DNA of 64,000 nucleotides, from positions 21,210-85,209 of the forward strand of contig JAMCQY010000225.1 in NCBI GenBank assembly GCA_023381945.1. Direction: 5' to 3'. The stretch's first letter is position 1. Every line of letters begins with the position of its first letter. Below the pieces are notes generated by a model. The model saw only the letters and a list, made by a program, of their open reading frames with translations, was not told the origin of the DNA and searched no databases. The position numbers were made by a program, and so were the translations under genes. Positions 15,018 to 24,904 of this stretch are shown here, piece after piece. The stretch comes from Deltaproteobacteria bacterium (GTDB lineage: Bacteria; Desulfobacterota; Desulfobaccia; Desulfobaccales; 0-14-0-80-60-11).

Positions 15018-16217
15018 ATGCAATTCGAAATCGACCAAGAAGTATTGGCAAAGGCGGTGGGCAGCACCATGGGCGCGGTAGACAAAAGGTCGCAAGCCCT
15101 CCCCATCCTGGCCCACTGCTTGGTAAAGGTCGGGGATGACGGTCTCGTCATCTCGGCCACAGACCTGGAAATCCAGGGTAAGGGGATCTTCCCTGCGGAG
15201 GTTAACGAGGAGGGGGTTTTTACTGTTCATGCCCCCATCCTGCATGCCCTGGTGAAGGATTTGCCTCCGGGCGTCCTCACCGTTTATCAGGAAGAAGGGC
15301 CCAATCATAACGGCGGCTGGGTAAGGCTGGAAGCTGGAACTTCGCGGTACAGATTCCCCACCCTGAACCCGGAACATTTTCCGCCGCTGAGGGAGATCGA
15401 GGAAACCAGCCTGGTGGAGGTAGACGCCAAGGCCCTGGTGGAGATGATTGATAAGACCGTCTTCTCCGCCTCGCCAACCTCCATATCTCATATTAACAGT
15501 GTCTTATGGGAAACAGAGGACCGGGAGGGAGGTCCTTATCTGCGGCTGGTGTCCACTGACGGCCATCGGCTGAGTGTGGCAGAGCGGCCCCTGGCGGGGC
15601 TGGAGGGCTTGAACTTGGGCGAAGGCCTCCTGGTTCCCCTCAAAGCTATTAAAGTCATCCGCAAATTTCTGGCCGACCGGTCTGGAAACGGGAAGGTGAA
15701 GCTGGGCGTTATCGCTCAGGAAGGAGACAATGCCATTAACACCCTCTGTTTCAAGGATGGCTCCCAGGAGATGGCGGTGAGGCTCCTATCTGGGAACTTC
15801 CCGGATTACCGGAAAATCCCACAGGAGTTTAAGGTGTCTTTCGGCTTCCAGCGCCAGGAGTTGATGGCGGTGCTGAAACGCCTCTCGCTGCTGTCCACGG
15901 ACAAGTTTCGGGGGATCATCTTGCAGCTTCCCCTTTCCGGGGAGGAGGCGGAAGTTACCCACGAAAACCCTGATGTGGGCAACGGCCGGGAAGTGCTGAA
16001 AATGCTGAAAGTTGAATTACTGGGCAATGACCAGGAGGATAATCAACGGACAGAAACGCTGAATATCGGCTTCAATGCCCGGTATCTTCTGGATCCTCTG
16101 GCGGCGATGACCGGGGAGACCGTGGTCATGGCGGTGAACGAGCCGGATCGTCCGATTCGGCTCACCGACCCCAGCGACCCGGATACGTTTTTCCTGATCA
16201 TGCCCCTGAGTCTTTAA
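15018..16217 (+). CDS. dnaN: DNA polymerase III beta subunit (sliding clamp)
   Basis: 399-aa sliding clamp of near-typical length. The start at 15018 follows AAAGGAGGAGAGAAAC. Family landmarks in order are MQFEIDQEVLAKAVGSTMGAVDKRSQALPILAHCLV (domain I), SATDLEIQGKG, FPTLNPEHFPPL, SHINSVLWETE, LVSTDGHRLSVAERPL (domain II), and a C-terminal GFNARYLLDPLAAM...PIRLTDP segment. It encircles DNA and tethers polymerase. The context (SSB, primase and helicase in one block, no dnaA/recF neighbours) marks it as an accessory, element-encoded clamp rather than the chromosomal gene. It is the last gene of the block and is followed by a strong terminator. Confidence 0.92.
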   Translation: MQFEIDQEVLAKAVGSTMGAVDKRSQALPILAHCLVKVGDDGLVISATDLEIQGKGIFPAEVNEEGVFTVHAPILHALVKDLPPGVLTVYQEEGPNHNGGWVRLEAGTSRYRFPTLNPEHFPPLREIEETSLVEVDAKALVEMIDKTVFSASPTSISHINSVLWETEDREGGPYLRLVSTDGHRLSVAERPLAGLEGLNLGEGLLVPLKAIKVIRKFLADRSGNGKVKLGVIAQEGDNAINTLCFKDGSQEMAVRLLSGNFPDYRKIPQEFKVSFGFQRQELMAVLKRLSLLSTDKFRGIILQLPLSGEEAEVTHENPDVGNGREVLKMLKVELLGNDQEDNQRTETLNIGFNARYLLDPLAAMTGETVVMAVNEPDRPIRLTDPSDPDTFFLIMPLSL

Positions 16218-16229
16218 ACTGCATCAATT

Positions 16230-16267
16230 AGGGGAGGTGGCCAGCCCAAGGCCACCTCCCCTGTTTT
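16230..16267 (+). terminator. Strong Rho-independent terminator after the clamp gene
   Basis: A perfect 13-bp stem (AGGGGAGGTGGCC with GGCCACCTCCCCT) with loop AGCCCAA is followed by GTTTTG. It lies 13 bases after the clamp stop and marks the end of the GC-rich block. Confidence 0.85.
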
Positions 16268-16628
16268 GTGATGAACGCGCAGGTCAAGCCTTAGAGGGAT
16301 TTGCGATAGACATAAAGTTGATCTGGATAAGCTGGGTGCGGAAATATAATTAAGACCATTTCTGTACCTGCGGTACCGCCCTTCTTGCCAGCCCTGTTCG
16401 CTGTATGAAGGCGTAAATCTTCATTTCTCCGAAAATATTTTTTAGGTGCCGCTAACCGGAACTAGTTCTTGACACTAGCCCAATCAGTTCCATATATTGT
16501 AAACTAAAAAACTTAGTCCGGGTGCGCTCGATAGTTCAAGTAAGCAGCGTAATAACTTACAGACTTGGGGGTAGATAGAAATTAAATGATTATGAGTTAG
16601 AAACATCGTAACTCGAAAGGATTTCGTT
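16268..16628. other. Intergenic, 360 bases, AT-rich, no gene
   Basis: Base composition falls sharply here. No reading frame is supported. It contains a palindrome GAACTAGTTC (16460-16469) overlapping the -35 box of a sigma-70-type promoter, then a leader of about 130 bases to the next gene. A boundary between two acquired segments is likely. Confidence 0.5.
16469..16498 (+). promoter_or_regulatory. Sigma-70-like promoter
   Basis: TTGACA at 16469-16474 and TATATT at 16493-16498 with an 18-base spacer, driving the gene at 16629. The palindrome GAACTAGTTC abuts the -35 box and could be an operator. Confidence 0.6.
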
Positions 16629-17132
16629 ATGTATAAATCTGCCTCAAGATTTATGCAAAGAACTGCGATTCGTTCTAATTCTTCAAAAAAGAAAAAAGTT
16701 CAGGGTCATTTCCAGCCTCAACACCTGGCCAACGAGATAGTTCAAGTTTGTCTTGACTGTGGTAATCCTCAGCTAAAGAAAGATGTCAAAAAGTGTCATA
16801 ATTGTGGTGGCAGGGTTATAGATCAATTCGTTAAAGAATTTGGCTATACCGAATATAAGATTGTTAAATTATTGAGAAAAGAAATATATTTATTTAAGAA
16901 TGAATATAGCAATCAGGTTATAAAATTCACTGATTTTTTTCTCTCCATCCATTCAAAAAAACATAATCGACTAAAAAGAAATAATTTTAAAATCATCTTT
17001 GGTTATGTTCCAACACACAATACTGTTGAAAGAGTTCTAAAAAGTAATGAAGTCTTTTCTCAACTGATTATAATGAAAAATATTAAAAATATCAGCCTCA
17101 ATTTATTTAAAGAAATTATTAAAAAATGGTAA
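16629..17132 (+). CDS. AT-rich hypothetical protein with zinc ribbon (167 aa)
   Basis: 167-aa very basic protein. The start at 16629 is preceded by GAAAGGATTTCGTT. CLDCGNPQLKKDVKKCHNCGG near residue 39 is a four-cysteine zinc ribbon of the rubredoxin-knuckle type. The remainder is Lys/Asn/Ile-rich with helical segments. Codon use is strongly AT-biased (many AAA, ATA, TTA), quite unlike the genes on either side, so the gene was probably acquired from a low-GC source. No family was recognised. Nucleic-acid binding is plausible given charge and ribbon. Confidence 0.6.
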   Translation: MYKSASRFMQRTAIRSNSSKKKKVQGHFQPQHLANEIVQVCLDCGNPQLKKDVKKCHNCGGRVIDQFVKEFGYTEYKIVKLLRKEIYLFKNEYSNQVIKFTDFFLSIHSKKHNRLKRNNFKIIFGYVPTHNTVERVLKSNEVFSQLIIMKNIKNISLNLFKEIIKKW

Positions 17133-17274
17133 ATGTTAATCGAACCAAATGAACACAGCGATCAATTACGGAGGCAAATTTACAGCATTATCTGAAAGCT
17201 TGTAGTTTTGGAAATATTGTCATTTAATTCTCGTATGAATTATTCAGTTTAATATGCAAGAAGGGAGGGGACCA

Positions 17275-18945
17275 ATGTCTTCCACTACTATAGGTGATGC
17301 ACTTAAAAGCAAATCTCGTGAAGTTAGTCCCGCATTCAGTGAAGTTGCCATTTTCAAACATCTCATTAAGGAGAGGGTTCATGCCCTTGATTTGATTCGT
17401 GAATTACTCTCTAATTCAGGGGCTGAACAGGTTGGTTCAAGAAAAATCGAGATCAGTTACAACCAGGATAAGGAAGGGCATATATTTGAGATCACCGACG
17501 ACGGCTGTGGTATGAAATATTCTGGTAATACTACCTTTCCTGAGCGGTTAGATAGATTCCTTGGCCTGGGTCTTTCGGGCATTATTGGGCTTCAATCTGA
17601 CGAATTCTCATGGAAGGGGCTTGGATCAAAGCTTGCCTATCAGTCCCGTCGGGTCGAGATTGAAACGTGTGCGGGAGAGCCTAACCCGACGTATGTTGTT
17701 CGGGTAAATGAACCTTGGGAGTCATTGAATAACAACAACGTTCCTCGACCGCGTATAAGTGAGCATCCCTCTCAGGGAAAGGGGACAACAATCAAAGTTA
17801 TTGGTCATCCTCCGCACAGGAAGGAAGACCCCTTTACCTTTGAACAGATACGAACCTATCTTCTTCATAGAACATTTCTTGGATTTACTCAAAAACGGAA
17901 AGTTGAACCAGAAATATGGCTTTCAGTATTTGGTCGAACCGAGCTTATTCCATTTGGTTTTCCTGAAATCAAAGATATAGATTTTGATAATTTTGAACAT
18001 GAAGGGCTTAAACTTGATGAATTGAGAAAGACTTTGTTCATAAACGTTGCTCCGAAAAGTTCAAAAAACATGCGCGTCAGGTTAAAGGGATTTGTTACGT
18101 GGGACAATAACTTATATAACCTCTATGCCAAGAACCTGAACACAGGCTTAATCCTTTCTGTAAAAGGCATACCTTATTTCTCAGTAAATATGGAAGAATA
18201 TGGTGCTACATCAATTCGTACAGCCCGTCCAGGTGAGAGCAAAACTTGCCTTATCATTGAATGCGATGCAATTCAAGATGAAATGAATATTGCAAGAAGT
18301 GCCCTTGTTGATTCTGCAAAGACCCTCGAACTCAAGAAGGTTGTAAGGGAACTTTTCCAACAGATCGAATCCTCTGAGGTATACTTAGCGTTTCGGCTTC
18401 TTCCAGAACGCGAAAAGGTAGAGAAACATGGTGGAGTTCTTGCAGAAGAGAAACGGAAAATAGAACAGCCTAATCAGAATTGGGTTGTTTATGAGAAAGC
18501 GGCAAATGATTATATAATTCTCATTAGGGAACCTCAAAATGAGGCTGAGGTCAATGCCTTGATTTGGAAGTTGGAAGCGCTCAATGCTCTTCCTTTCGAG
18601 ACTTTTACGACTTTAGCATACATTGGGGCGGTTAAGGGGCCTGACCTTCTTGTAAATTTTCAAGAAGACAAATCAAGTGAGCCTTTTCGATCAACGGTTG
18701 TTGAGGTAGAAAACAATTTTTACAATTACAAGACACATGGTCATACTCCTTCTCAGTACCCAAAGGTTATTTGCTGGGATGTACCCGCAGCCGGTCGAAA
18801 AGCAAAGATTAACAAGACTCAAAAACCTTACAAGTTTACTTTGACTACAGATGAATACCAAGTCCACATCTATGCATTAAAATACATGGATGGGATAAAG
18901 GTATTTTCCAGAGACGATCTCGATAAAAGAGGGATAAAGATCTAG
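17275..18945 (+). CDS. GHKL (HSP90/MORC-like) ATPase, predicted defence protein
   Basis: 556-aa protein with an N-terminal GHKL ATPase fold. The N-box is IRELLSNSG (Glu43, Asn47), the G1 box is ITDDGCGM (Asp76/Gly77/Gly79), the G2 glycine-rich lid is WKGLGSKLAYQSRR (about residues 113-126), and a GKGTTIKVIG strand closes the fold. The C-terminal half includes a transducer-like segment and an unassigned alpha/beta region. The start at 17275 follows AAGGGAGGGGACC. ATPases of this kind occur alone or with partners in defence islands (MORC-like and HSP90-like families). No nuclease or TIR domain is visible in this protein. It is a single gene with about 140 bases upstream and nearly 700 bases downstream, so it is probably independent of the helicase operon. 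Confidence 0.75.
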   Translation: MSSTTIGDALKSKSREVSPAFSEVAIFKHLIKERVHALDLIRELLSNSGAEQVGSRKIEISYNQDKEGHIFEITDDGCGMKYSGNTTFPERLDRFLGLGLSGIIGLQSDEFSWKGLGSKLAYQSRRVEIETCAGEPNPTYVVRVNEPWESLNNNNVPRPRISEHPSQGKGTTIKVIGHPPHRKEDPFTFEQIRTYLLHRTFLGFTQKRKVEPEIWLSVFGRTELIPFGFPEIKDIDFDNFEHEGLKLDELRKTLFINVAPKSSKNMRVRLKGFVTWDNNLYNLYAKNLNTGLILSVKGIPYFSVNMEEYGATSIRTARPGESKTCLIIECDAIQDEMNIARSALVDSAKTLELKKVVRELFQQIESSEVYLAFRLLPEREKVEKHGGVLAEEKRKIEQPNQNWVVYEKAANDYIILIREPQNEAEVNALIWKLEALNALPFETFTTLAYIGAVKGPDLLVNFQEDKSSEPFRSTVVEVENNFYNYKTHGHTPSQYPKVICWDVPAAGRKAKINKTQKPYKFTLTTDEYQVHIYALKYMDGIKVFSRDDLDKRGIKI

Positions 18946-19639
18946 TATTGTACAGCCCAAGTAATTCCAGATCTCTTAAAACGTCGGTTAACTTTGGTCA
19001 TTTGGATGGCTTTTATTAATTTCCAACTGGCTAATCCGTTAGGATCTCTAACCTGGAAGGTTGCACCAGGCAAAGGTCCTGGTGGGGACTGCAGGACGGA
19101 CCGGCTAACTTCTCAATGCGAGGTTATAAAAGACCTGATGAGATGTTCAAGGTTTTGCCTGTCGCCTATCCATCTCCTAGCTGATGAGGCCCACTCCTTT
19201 GTCTTCGCTCAGATTGCCCAATAGAAAGTAATAAAACTGGTAAGTGGCCTCAGAGCACCTTTCATTTTGTTCGCTTCCCTCCCCAAGATATTAACCTTGG
19301 CCGCTAGCAGGAAAATGAGATTAGACAATCTCCCGCTAATCATGGCATAATGTGACCTGAGGAGGATTAGGGAATGAAAAATGGCCAGTTCTACATCCCT
19401 CAGGTTATTTCCGGGTGATCTACCTACTGTGTCCGAGGTTCGTAATGCGTGGGATTTAATTTCGATCGATGATTTCTTGGCAGCCCACAGAGGAAACCCC
19501 AATATACTCTCTCAAACTTAAAAAATGAACATACCTTTCCAGTGCATAAAGCGCATATTGCCCAACGTTTCATCTTAAAAAATGGCCAGCACTCTGTTTT
19601 CAAGGGGATCAGCCTGGCATTGGTCTTTGGAGCGAAGTC
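18946..19639. other. Intergenic, about 690 bases, no supported gene
   Basis: Only short frames without ribosome sites are present on either strand. There is one stem near 19319-19342 (GATTAG...CTAATC). A short frame contains LADEAHSFVFAQIAQ, which resembles a helicase motif, but it has no family context and may be chance or a decayed fragment. The promoter of the downstream operon should lie here, but no clear -35/-10 pair was seen. Confidence 0.4.
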
Positions 19640-22600
19640 ATGAACGTTTTTGATCTCCGGGATCGGCTTGTTGGCGACTACTCAAACTATACACGCAGTT
19701 TCATCAAGATTGCAGACCCTCGCATTTCCGAGATGGTGGATCGGAATCTGAATGCAGGGGCATTTTGGCCTGACCCTCTGCTTCAGATCAATCCAACTTT
19801 TTTACCGGGCGGCACGATCGACGATCTCGTGGCCGATGGTACGCTTCATCCCGAGTGTGCAAAGATTTTTCGAATTGATAAGTCGGACACCGACCAAACC
19901 GGAAGGCAGTTCCTGTTACACACCCATCAGCGAGAGGCAATCCTTAAGGCTAAAGAGGGCAAGTCCTATGTGCTTACCAGCGGTACTGGGTCAGGAAAGA
20001 GCCTTACATATATAGTTCCTATTGTTGACCATGTGTTGCGTAATGGATCGGGACGGGGCATTCAAGCCATTATTGTGTATCCAATGAATGCCCTGGCTAA
20101 CAGCCAAGACGAAGAACTGAAGAAGTTCCTTCAGAAAGGTTACCCGGAAGGAAAGTCTCCCGTTTCCTATGCCCGTTACACAGGACAAGAGAAAGGCGCT
20201 GAGCGTGAGGCGATTCGGAGTAATCCGCCGGACATCTTGCTAACCAACTATATGATGCTGGAATTACTGCTCACCCGCAGTGAGGACCGCGAGTTGGTCA
20301 GGGCTGCGCAGGGGTTGCGATTCCTTGTTTTTGATGAACTCCACACTTATCGTGGGCGCCAGGGTGCGGACGTGGCCCTGTTGATCCGGCGTTGTCGCCT
20401 TGCCTTCGGGGGCCACGATATTACCTGCATCGGCACGTCAGCCACGATGGTCAGCGGAGGCACCTTCGAAGAGCAGAAAAGGGAAGTGGCTCAGGTTGCC
20501 CGGACGCTTTTTGGGATACCCTTCGATGCCTCGCAGATCATAGGCGAAACACTGGAGCGCGCCACGATAGAAGTGGATTTCAAGGCTCAGCCAATAATCA
20601 AACAACTTCAAGAGACGATCGAAGCGGAAGAGGCCCCGCCGCATAACTATGATGATTTCAGCAACCATCTTTTGGCTTCTTGGATAGAATCCACCTTCGG
20701 CGTGCGAGCTGAAGAGGATACCGGTAGGCTCGTTCGACAACCCCCACGGCGCTTACAGGGTGAGGACAGTGCGGCGGAGGAACTGGCACGCTTGACTTCA
20801 ACTGACTCTGTGCGTTGTGAGGGGGTGTTGCGCCAGTTTTTACTCAAGGGATGTGAGCTGCGAAGAAGTGAATCCAGCCGGTTCCCTATCTTTGCCTTCC
20901 GCCTTCATCAATTCTTTACCCGCGGTGACACCGTTTGGGCCACCATCGAGCCAGAGGCTGACCGTCATCTGGAAATGTCGAAGAAGGGAGCCAAGCCGGG
21001 GGAGCCCGACAAGATTCTCTTCCCTCTGGTCTTCTGCCGGCAATGCGGCAGCGCTTATTATCGCGTGAAAGTGGGCTCTGATGAGCATGGCAAAGCCTTG
21101 CTGCCCAGAGAAGACCGTCGGGAAGAAGGCGATGACGGCAGCGGAGATGCATACCTGTATATTTCGGAGTCTGCCCCATGGCCGCGACAAGATGGCCCGG
21201 ATCTATTGGAGAGACTGCCGGCATTCATGAAAGACAACACCCCGCAGGGTGAGGAACGCATCCGCCCGGATGCCCGACGCGATCTTCCTGAGCCGGTTTT
21301 CATCAACTCACAGGGGCGTTTAGTGTCCGAAGGACAAGGTATCCCTGCGGCCTTGATCCGTCAGAACTTCCTATTCTGTCTGGAGCCATCGTGCGGGGTT
21401 GCCTATACCAAAACCCAACGGTCCGAGCGAGCCAAGCTGGGAACCCTTGGCGTCGATAACAGAAGTACAGCCACAACTATCATGGCAGTGCGGTCCCTAA
21501 TTGAGCTGCAAGGTGATCGTGACCTCAGTCCTGAGGCGCGAAAACTCTTGAGTTTCACCGATAACCGGCAGGACGCCTCTTTACAGGCCGGGCACTTTAA
21601 TGACTTCGCCCAAGTAGCCCTGCTACGCTCGGCTCTATATAAAGCAACACAGAATAAGGGCTCAAGAGGACTGACCCACAGTGAGCTTTCGCGCAGAGTC
21701 TTCGATGCTATGCAGCTTCGATTCGAGGAATACGCCGCGGACCCAGAGGTACGCGGCCCTGCGAAGAATGCCACCAACGACGCCCTGCGCCGCGTTATTG
21801 ATTATTATCTCTACCGCGACTTGCAGCGTGGTTGGCGCGTGACTGCACCGAATCTCGAAGATTGCGGCTTGCTTACCTTTGACTACGATGGATTGAGAGG
21901 CGAGGAAGGGCTCCTTGCTGAAGCGGAGCTTTGGGAGGCTGGCTTCTCAGTCCGCATTGACAGAGATACCGAAGAGTTCATCGAGGTATTCGCCGCGCTG
22001 CGTTCTTGTCCTCCAGAATTGCGTGAAGAGCTGCTTGTTACCTTCCTCGACGTGCTGCGCCGGTCACTAGCGATCAAGGTCGATGTATTGGATCCGAAAA
22101 AGCAACTCGATCTGATCGAGCAAACAAAACCGCGGTTGCTTGAAGATACCGTGTGGTATCTTGGGGATACGCGTGAACTTGAGAAATCTGTTATTGCCTA
22201 TCCCCGTCCCCAACGGAGGGATAAGAAGGGCAGGAAGGAATTAGGGCTCTTTATATCATCCTATGGTGGTTATGGGCGTTATCTGAAGCGTTCGCTGTCG
22301 CCCTATGTTCCCCAGGGATCGAGCTTTGGTCGTACTGAGGTTGATCAGGTCATCAGTTTTTTGTTTCTATCATTAAAACGGTACGGCATTATCGAACAGG
22401 TGCGCAACAGTCAGGACCCTGGCTACCAGATCAATCCCGACGCGCTGCGCTGGCTGCCCGGGGAGGGGGCCATTCGGCCTTTGGACCGCACCAGGCTGCT
22501 GGAGGCAGGAGAGATTCCCCCTGAGGTCAATCGCTATTTCGTGGAGTGCTACCGCAATTTCGTTGACCTGAAATGTGTGCTGGAAGCGCGTGAACATACC

Positions 22601-24904
22601 GCCCAGGTAACTTCCGAGGACCGGGAAGAGCGGGAAGATCGCTTTCGCCGCGGGGATCTGCCTCTGCTTTTCTGCTCACCGACGATGGAACTGGGGGTGG
22701 ACATCGCTCAACTGAACTTAGTAAATCTGCGTAATGTTCCACCTACTCCAGCCAATTATGCCCAACGTAGTGGCCGTGCCGGCCGCGGCGGCCAACCGGC
22801 CTTAGTCTATACCTATTGCGCAGGCCGTAGCCCCCATGATCAATATTATTTCCACGAGCCGAACCAAATGGTGGCCGGCTCGGTGGCTCCGCCACGCATA
22901 GACATTCGCAACCGTGACTTAGTGCGCTCCCATATAAATGCCATTTGGATGGAAGTAGCCAAGCCTGATCTGGGTAAGACGCTTACTGCGGTAATTGACC
23001 TCACACCCCTTGATGGCAAGCTCCCACTGCCAGTCAAAGACAATATCCTTGGGCAGCTGAAAAACCTTGGATACCGCTCCTCCGCACTCGTTAAGGCCAA
23101 CCAGTTTATTGACACTATCCGTGACGATCTCTCCTCAGCGTTGTGGTTCCATGAAAACTGGACCAAGGAGGTACTGGACCAAATTGAACGCTCCTTTGAT
23201 GATTCTTGTGAGCGTTGGCGCAGCCTCTACCGCGCCGCCTGCCGCCAACGAGAATTGCATCACCGGATCATCGTCGATCAATCGCGCCCAGAGGCTGAGC
23301 GTAATCATTCACGGCGGTTGCGTGCACAAGCGGAGAGCCAGATTCGCCTCCTTACGGAAGCAGAGGGTATCTATGAGGGCGATTTCTATTCTTACCGCTA
23401 TTTCGCATCGGAGGGTTTCCTGCCGGGTTACAATTTCCCTCGTCTGCCCCTTTCGGCCTATGTTCCAGGCCGCCGTCGAACTAACAGCCGTGATGAATTC
23501 GTCTCCCGTCCGCGGTTTCTGGCCATATCTGAGTTTGGTCCTCGGGCCTTGATCTATCATGAGGGGGCACGTTACCGCGTTTACAAGGTCAATCTTGACT
23601 TCGGCACCGACGACATCGAAGCAACTCATGATCTGGTAACAGCCACGATGAAGCGCTGTCCTAAATGCGGTTATGCCCATTTGGAACAAGGAAACAACCT
23701 GGCCGAGATCTGCGATCGCTGCGGAATTGCTTTGGATGGAGCCCGCATCGATAACCTCGTCCAATTGCAAAATGTCAGCCTCAAGCTTGCCCAGCGTATT
23801 ACTTGTGATGAGGAGGAACGTCAGCGTTTCGGATACAGACTCATAACTTCCTACCGATTCCCGGAAATCGGCGGAAAGCTCGACCGCAAAGATGCCGAGG
23901 TTTATTGCGGTGATACCCTTACCATGACTCTTAGCTATGCTGACGCCACCGACCTTTATCGTATCAACCTGGGATGGGCCAATCAGCGAAGTAACCAGCC
24001 GTCGGGTTTCAACCTCGATTTGGAACGTGGCTACTGGTCACGCAACCAAGCTGATGAAGAGGATACAGACGATGCTACTACCCAAGGGCGAGTCCAGCGT
24101 GTTGTTCCCTATGTCAAAGATACTAAGAACGCTTTGGTGATACGCTTCAATCCACCTCGTTCCGGGCCCGAGATGGCGAGCCTGCAGGCGGTATTCAAGG
24201 AGGCTATCCAAAAGCACTTTCAATTGGAGCCTCGCGAACTATCTTGTGAGCCGATGCCATCGCCTCAAGACCGCCGGGAAATCCTTTTCTATGAGGCATC
24301 CGAAGGCGGCGCCGGAGTGCTGCGCCAAATCGTCGAAGACCCTGCGGTATTCCCACAGTTGGCTCGGGCTGCATTGGAGATCTGCCACTTCGATCCGGGC
24401 ACGCTGGAAGACAAGGGCATAAAAACCTGCGGTAAGGCATGTTACGGCTGCCTCCTGGATTACGGCAATCAACCGGATCACAAAGATCTCGACCGTTATC
24501 TCACACGTCAACTGATCGCCGAACTGTCGAGTTCTAAGTGCCGTCCCGCTGGTGGTGCAGGGTCACGTGCCGAACGGATGGCGGCGCTGCGCAAACGTTG
24601 TGACAGCCAGTTAGAAAAGCGATGGCTGGATCTCGTGGATGATCTCATGCTCCGTCCTCCGAGTGATGCCCAGTACCTGATTGAATCGTGCTCCACCCGC
24701 CCAGACTTTTTTTACCAGGAATATGCTGCTGCCATCTATATAGACGGCCCGCCGCATGATGAACCATCCCAACTCCGTGAGGACGAAGCCATTACCCAGC
24801 GCCTGATGGAACAGGGGTATGCTGTTATCCGCTTCCACCACTTGGCAGACTGGAACGAGATCTTCAGCAGCCATCCAGACATTTTTGGGAGACCAAGCAA
24901 ATGA
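19640..24904 (+). CDS. DEAD helicase-DUF1998-endonuclease fusion (1754 aa), DISARM/Druantia-like
   Basis: Giant 1754-aa superfamily 2 helicase. The Walker A is TSGTGSGKSL (about residue 114), motif II is FDELHTYRG (about 231), motif III is GTSATM, and motif VI is NYAQRSGRAGRGGQ. Zinc-binding pairs CRQCG and CLEPSCG lie mid-protein, with SFTDNRQDASLQAGHFNDF, a signature of large DUF1998 helicases such as Druantia DruE and the DrmA/DrmB pair of DISARM. The DUF1998 part is near residue 1546 (ILFYEASEGGAGVL...CGKACYGCLLDYGNQPDHKDLDR). The last 100 residues look like a Vsr/DUF559-type nuclease: LEKRWLDLV, RPDFFY, AIYIDGPPHD, EDE...GYAVIRFHHLADW. It is the first gene of a four-gene operon, with ribosome site TTGGAG and a stop overlapping the next start (ATGA). 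Confidence 0.88.
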   Translation: MNVFDLRDRLVGDYSNYTRSFIKIADPRISEMVDRNLNAGAFWPDPLLQINPTFLPGGTIDDLVADGTLHPECAKIFRIDKSDTDQTGRQFLLHTHQREAILKAKEGKSYVLTSGTGSGKSLTYIVPIVDHVLRNGSGRGIQAIIVYPMNALANSQDEELKKFLQKGYPEGKSPVSYARYTGQEKGAEREAIRSNPPDILLTNYMMLELLLTRSEDRELVRAAQGLRFLVFDELHTYRGRQGADVALLIRRCRLAFGGHDITCIGTSATMVSGGTFEEQKREVAQVARTLFGIPFDASQIIGETLERATIEVDFKAQPIIKQLQETIEAEEAPPHNYDDFSNHLLASWIESTFGVRAEEDTGRLVRQPPRRLQGEDSAAEELARLTSTDSVRCEGVLRQFLLKGCELRRSESSRFPIFAFRLHQFFTRGDTVWATIEPEADRHLEMSKKGAKPGEPDKILFPLVFCRQCGSAYYRVKVGSDEHGKALLPREDRREEGDDGSGDAYLYISESAPWPRQDGPDLLERLPAFMKDNTPQGEERIRPDARRDLPEPVFINSQGRLVSEGQGIPAALIRQNFLFCLEPSCGVAYTKTQRSERAKLGTLGVDNRSTATTIMAVRSLIELQGDRDLSPEARKLLSFTDNRQDASLQAGHFNDFAQVALLRSALYKATQNKGSRGLTHSELSRRVFDAMQLRFEEYAADPEVRGPAKNATNDALRRVIDYYLYRDLQRGWRVTAPNLEDCGLLTFDYDGLRGEEGLLAEAELWEAGFSVRIDRDTEEFIEVFAALRSCPPELREELLVTFLDVLRRSLAIKVDVLDPKKQLDLIEQTKPRLLEDTVWYLGDTRELEKSVIAYPRPQRRDKKGRKELGLFISSYGGYGRYLKRSLSPYVPQGSSFGRTEVDQVISFLFLSLKRYGIIEQVRNSQDPGYQINPDALRWLPGEGAIRPLDRTRLLEAGEIPPEVNRYFVECYRNFVDLKCVLEAREHTAQVTSEDREEREDRFRRGDLPLLFCSPTMELGVDIAQLNLVNLRNVPPTPANYAQRSGRAGRGGQPALVYTYCAGRSPHDQYYFHEPNQMVAGSVAPPRIDIRNRDLVRSHINAIWMEVAKPDLGKTLTAVIDLTPLDGKLPLPVKDNILGQLKNLGYRSSALVKANQFIDTIRDDLSSALWFHENWTKEVLDQIERSFDDSCERWRSLYRAACRQRELHHRIIVDQSRPEAERNHSRRLRAQAESQIRLLTEAEGIYEGDFYSYRYFASEGFLPGYNFPRLPLSAYVPGRRRTNSRDEFVSRPRFLAISEFGPRALIYHEGARYRVYKVNLDFGTDDIEATHDLVTATMKRCPKCGYAHLEQGNNLAEICDRCGIALDGARIDNLVQLQNVSLKLAQRITCDEEERQRFGYRLITSYRFPEIGGKLDRKDAEVYCGDTLTMTLSYADATDLYRINLGWANQRSNQPSGFNLDLERGYWSRNQADEEDTDDATTQGRVQRVVPYVKDTKNALVIRFNPPRSGPEMASLQAVFKEAIQKHFQLEPRELSCEPMPSPQDRREILFYEASEGGAGVLRQIVEDPAVFPQLARAALEICHFDPGTLEDKGIKTCGKACYGCLLDYGNQPDHKDLDRYLTRQLIAELSSSKCRPAGGAGSRAERMAALRKRCDSQLEKRWLDLVDDLMLRPPSDAQYLIESCSTRPDFFYQEYAAAIYIDGPPHDEPSQLREDEAITQRLMEQGYAVIRFHHLADWNEIFSSHPDIFGRPSK

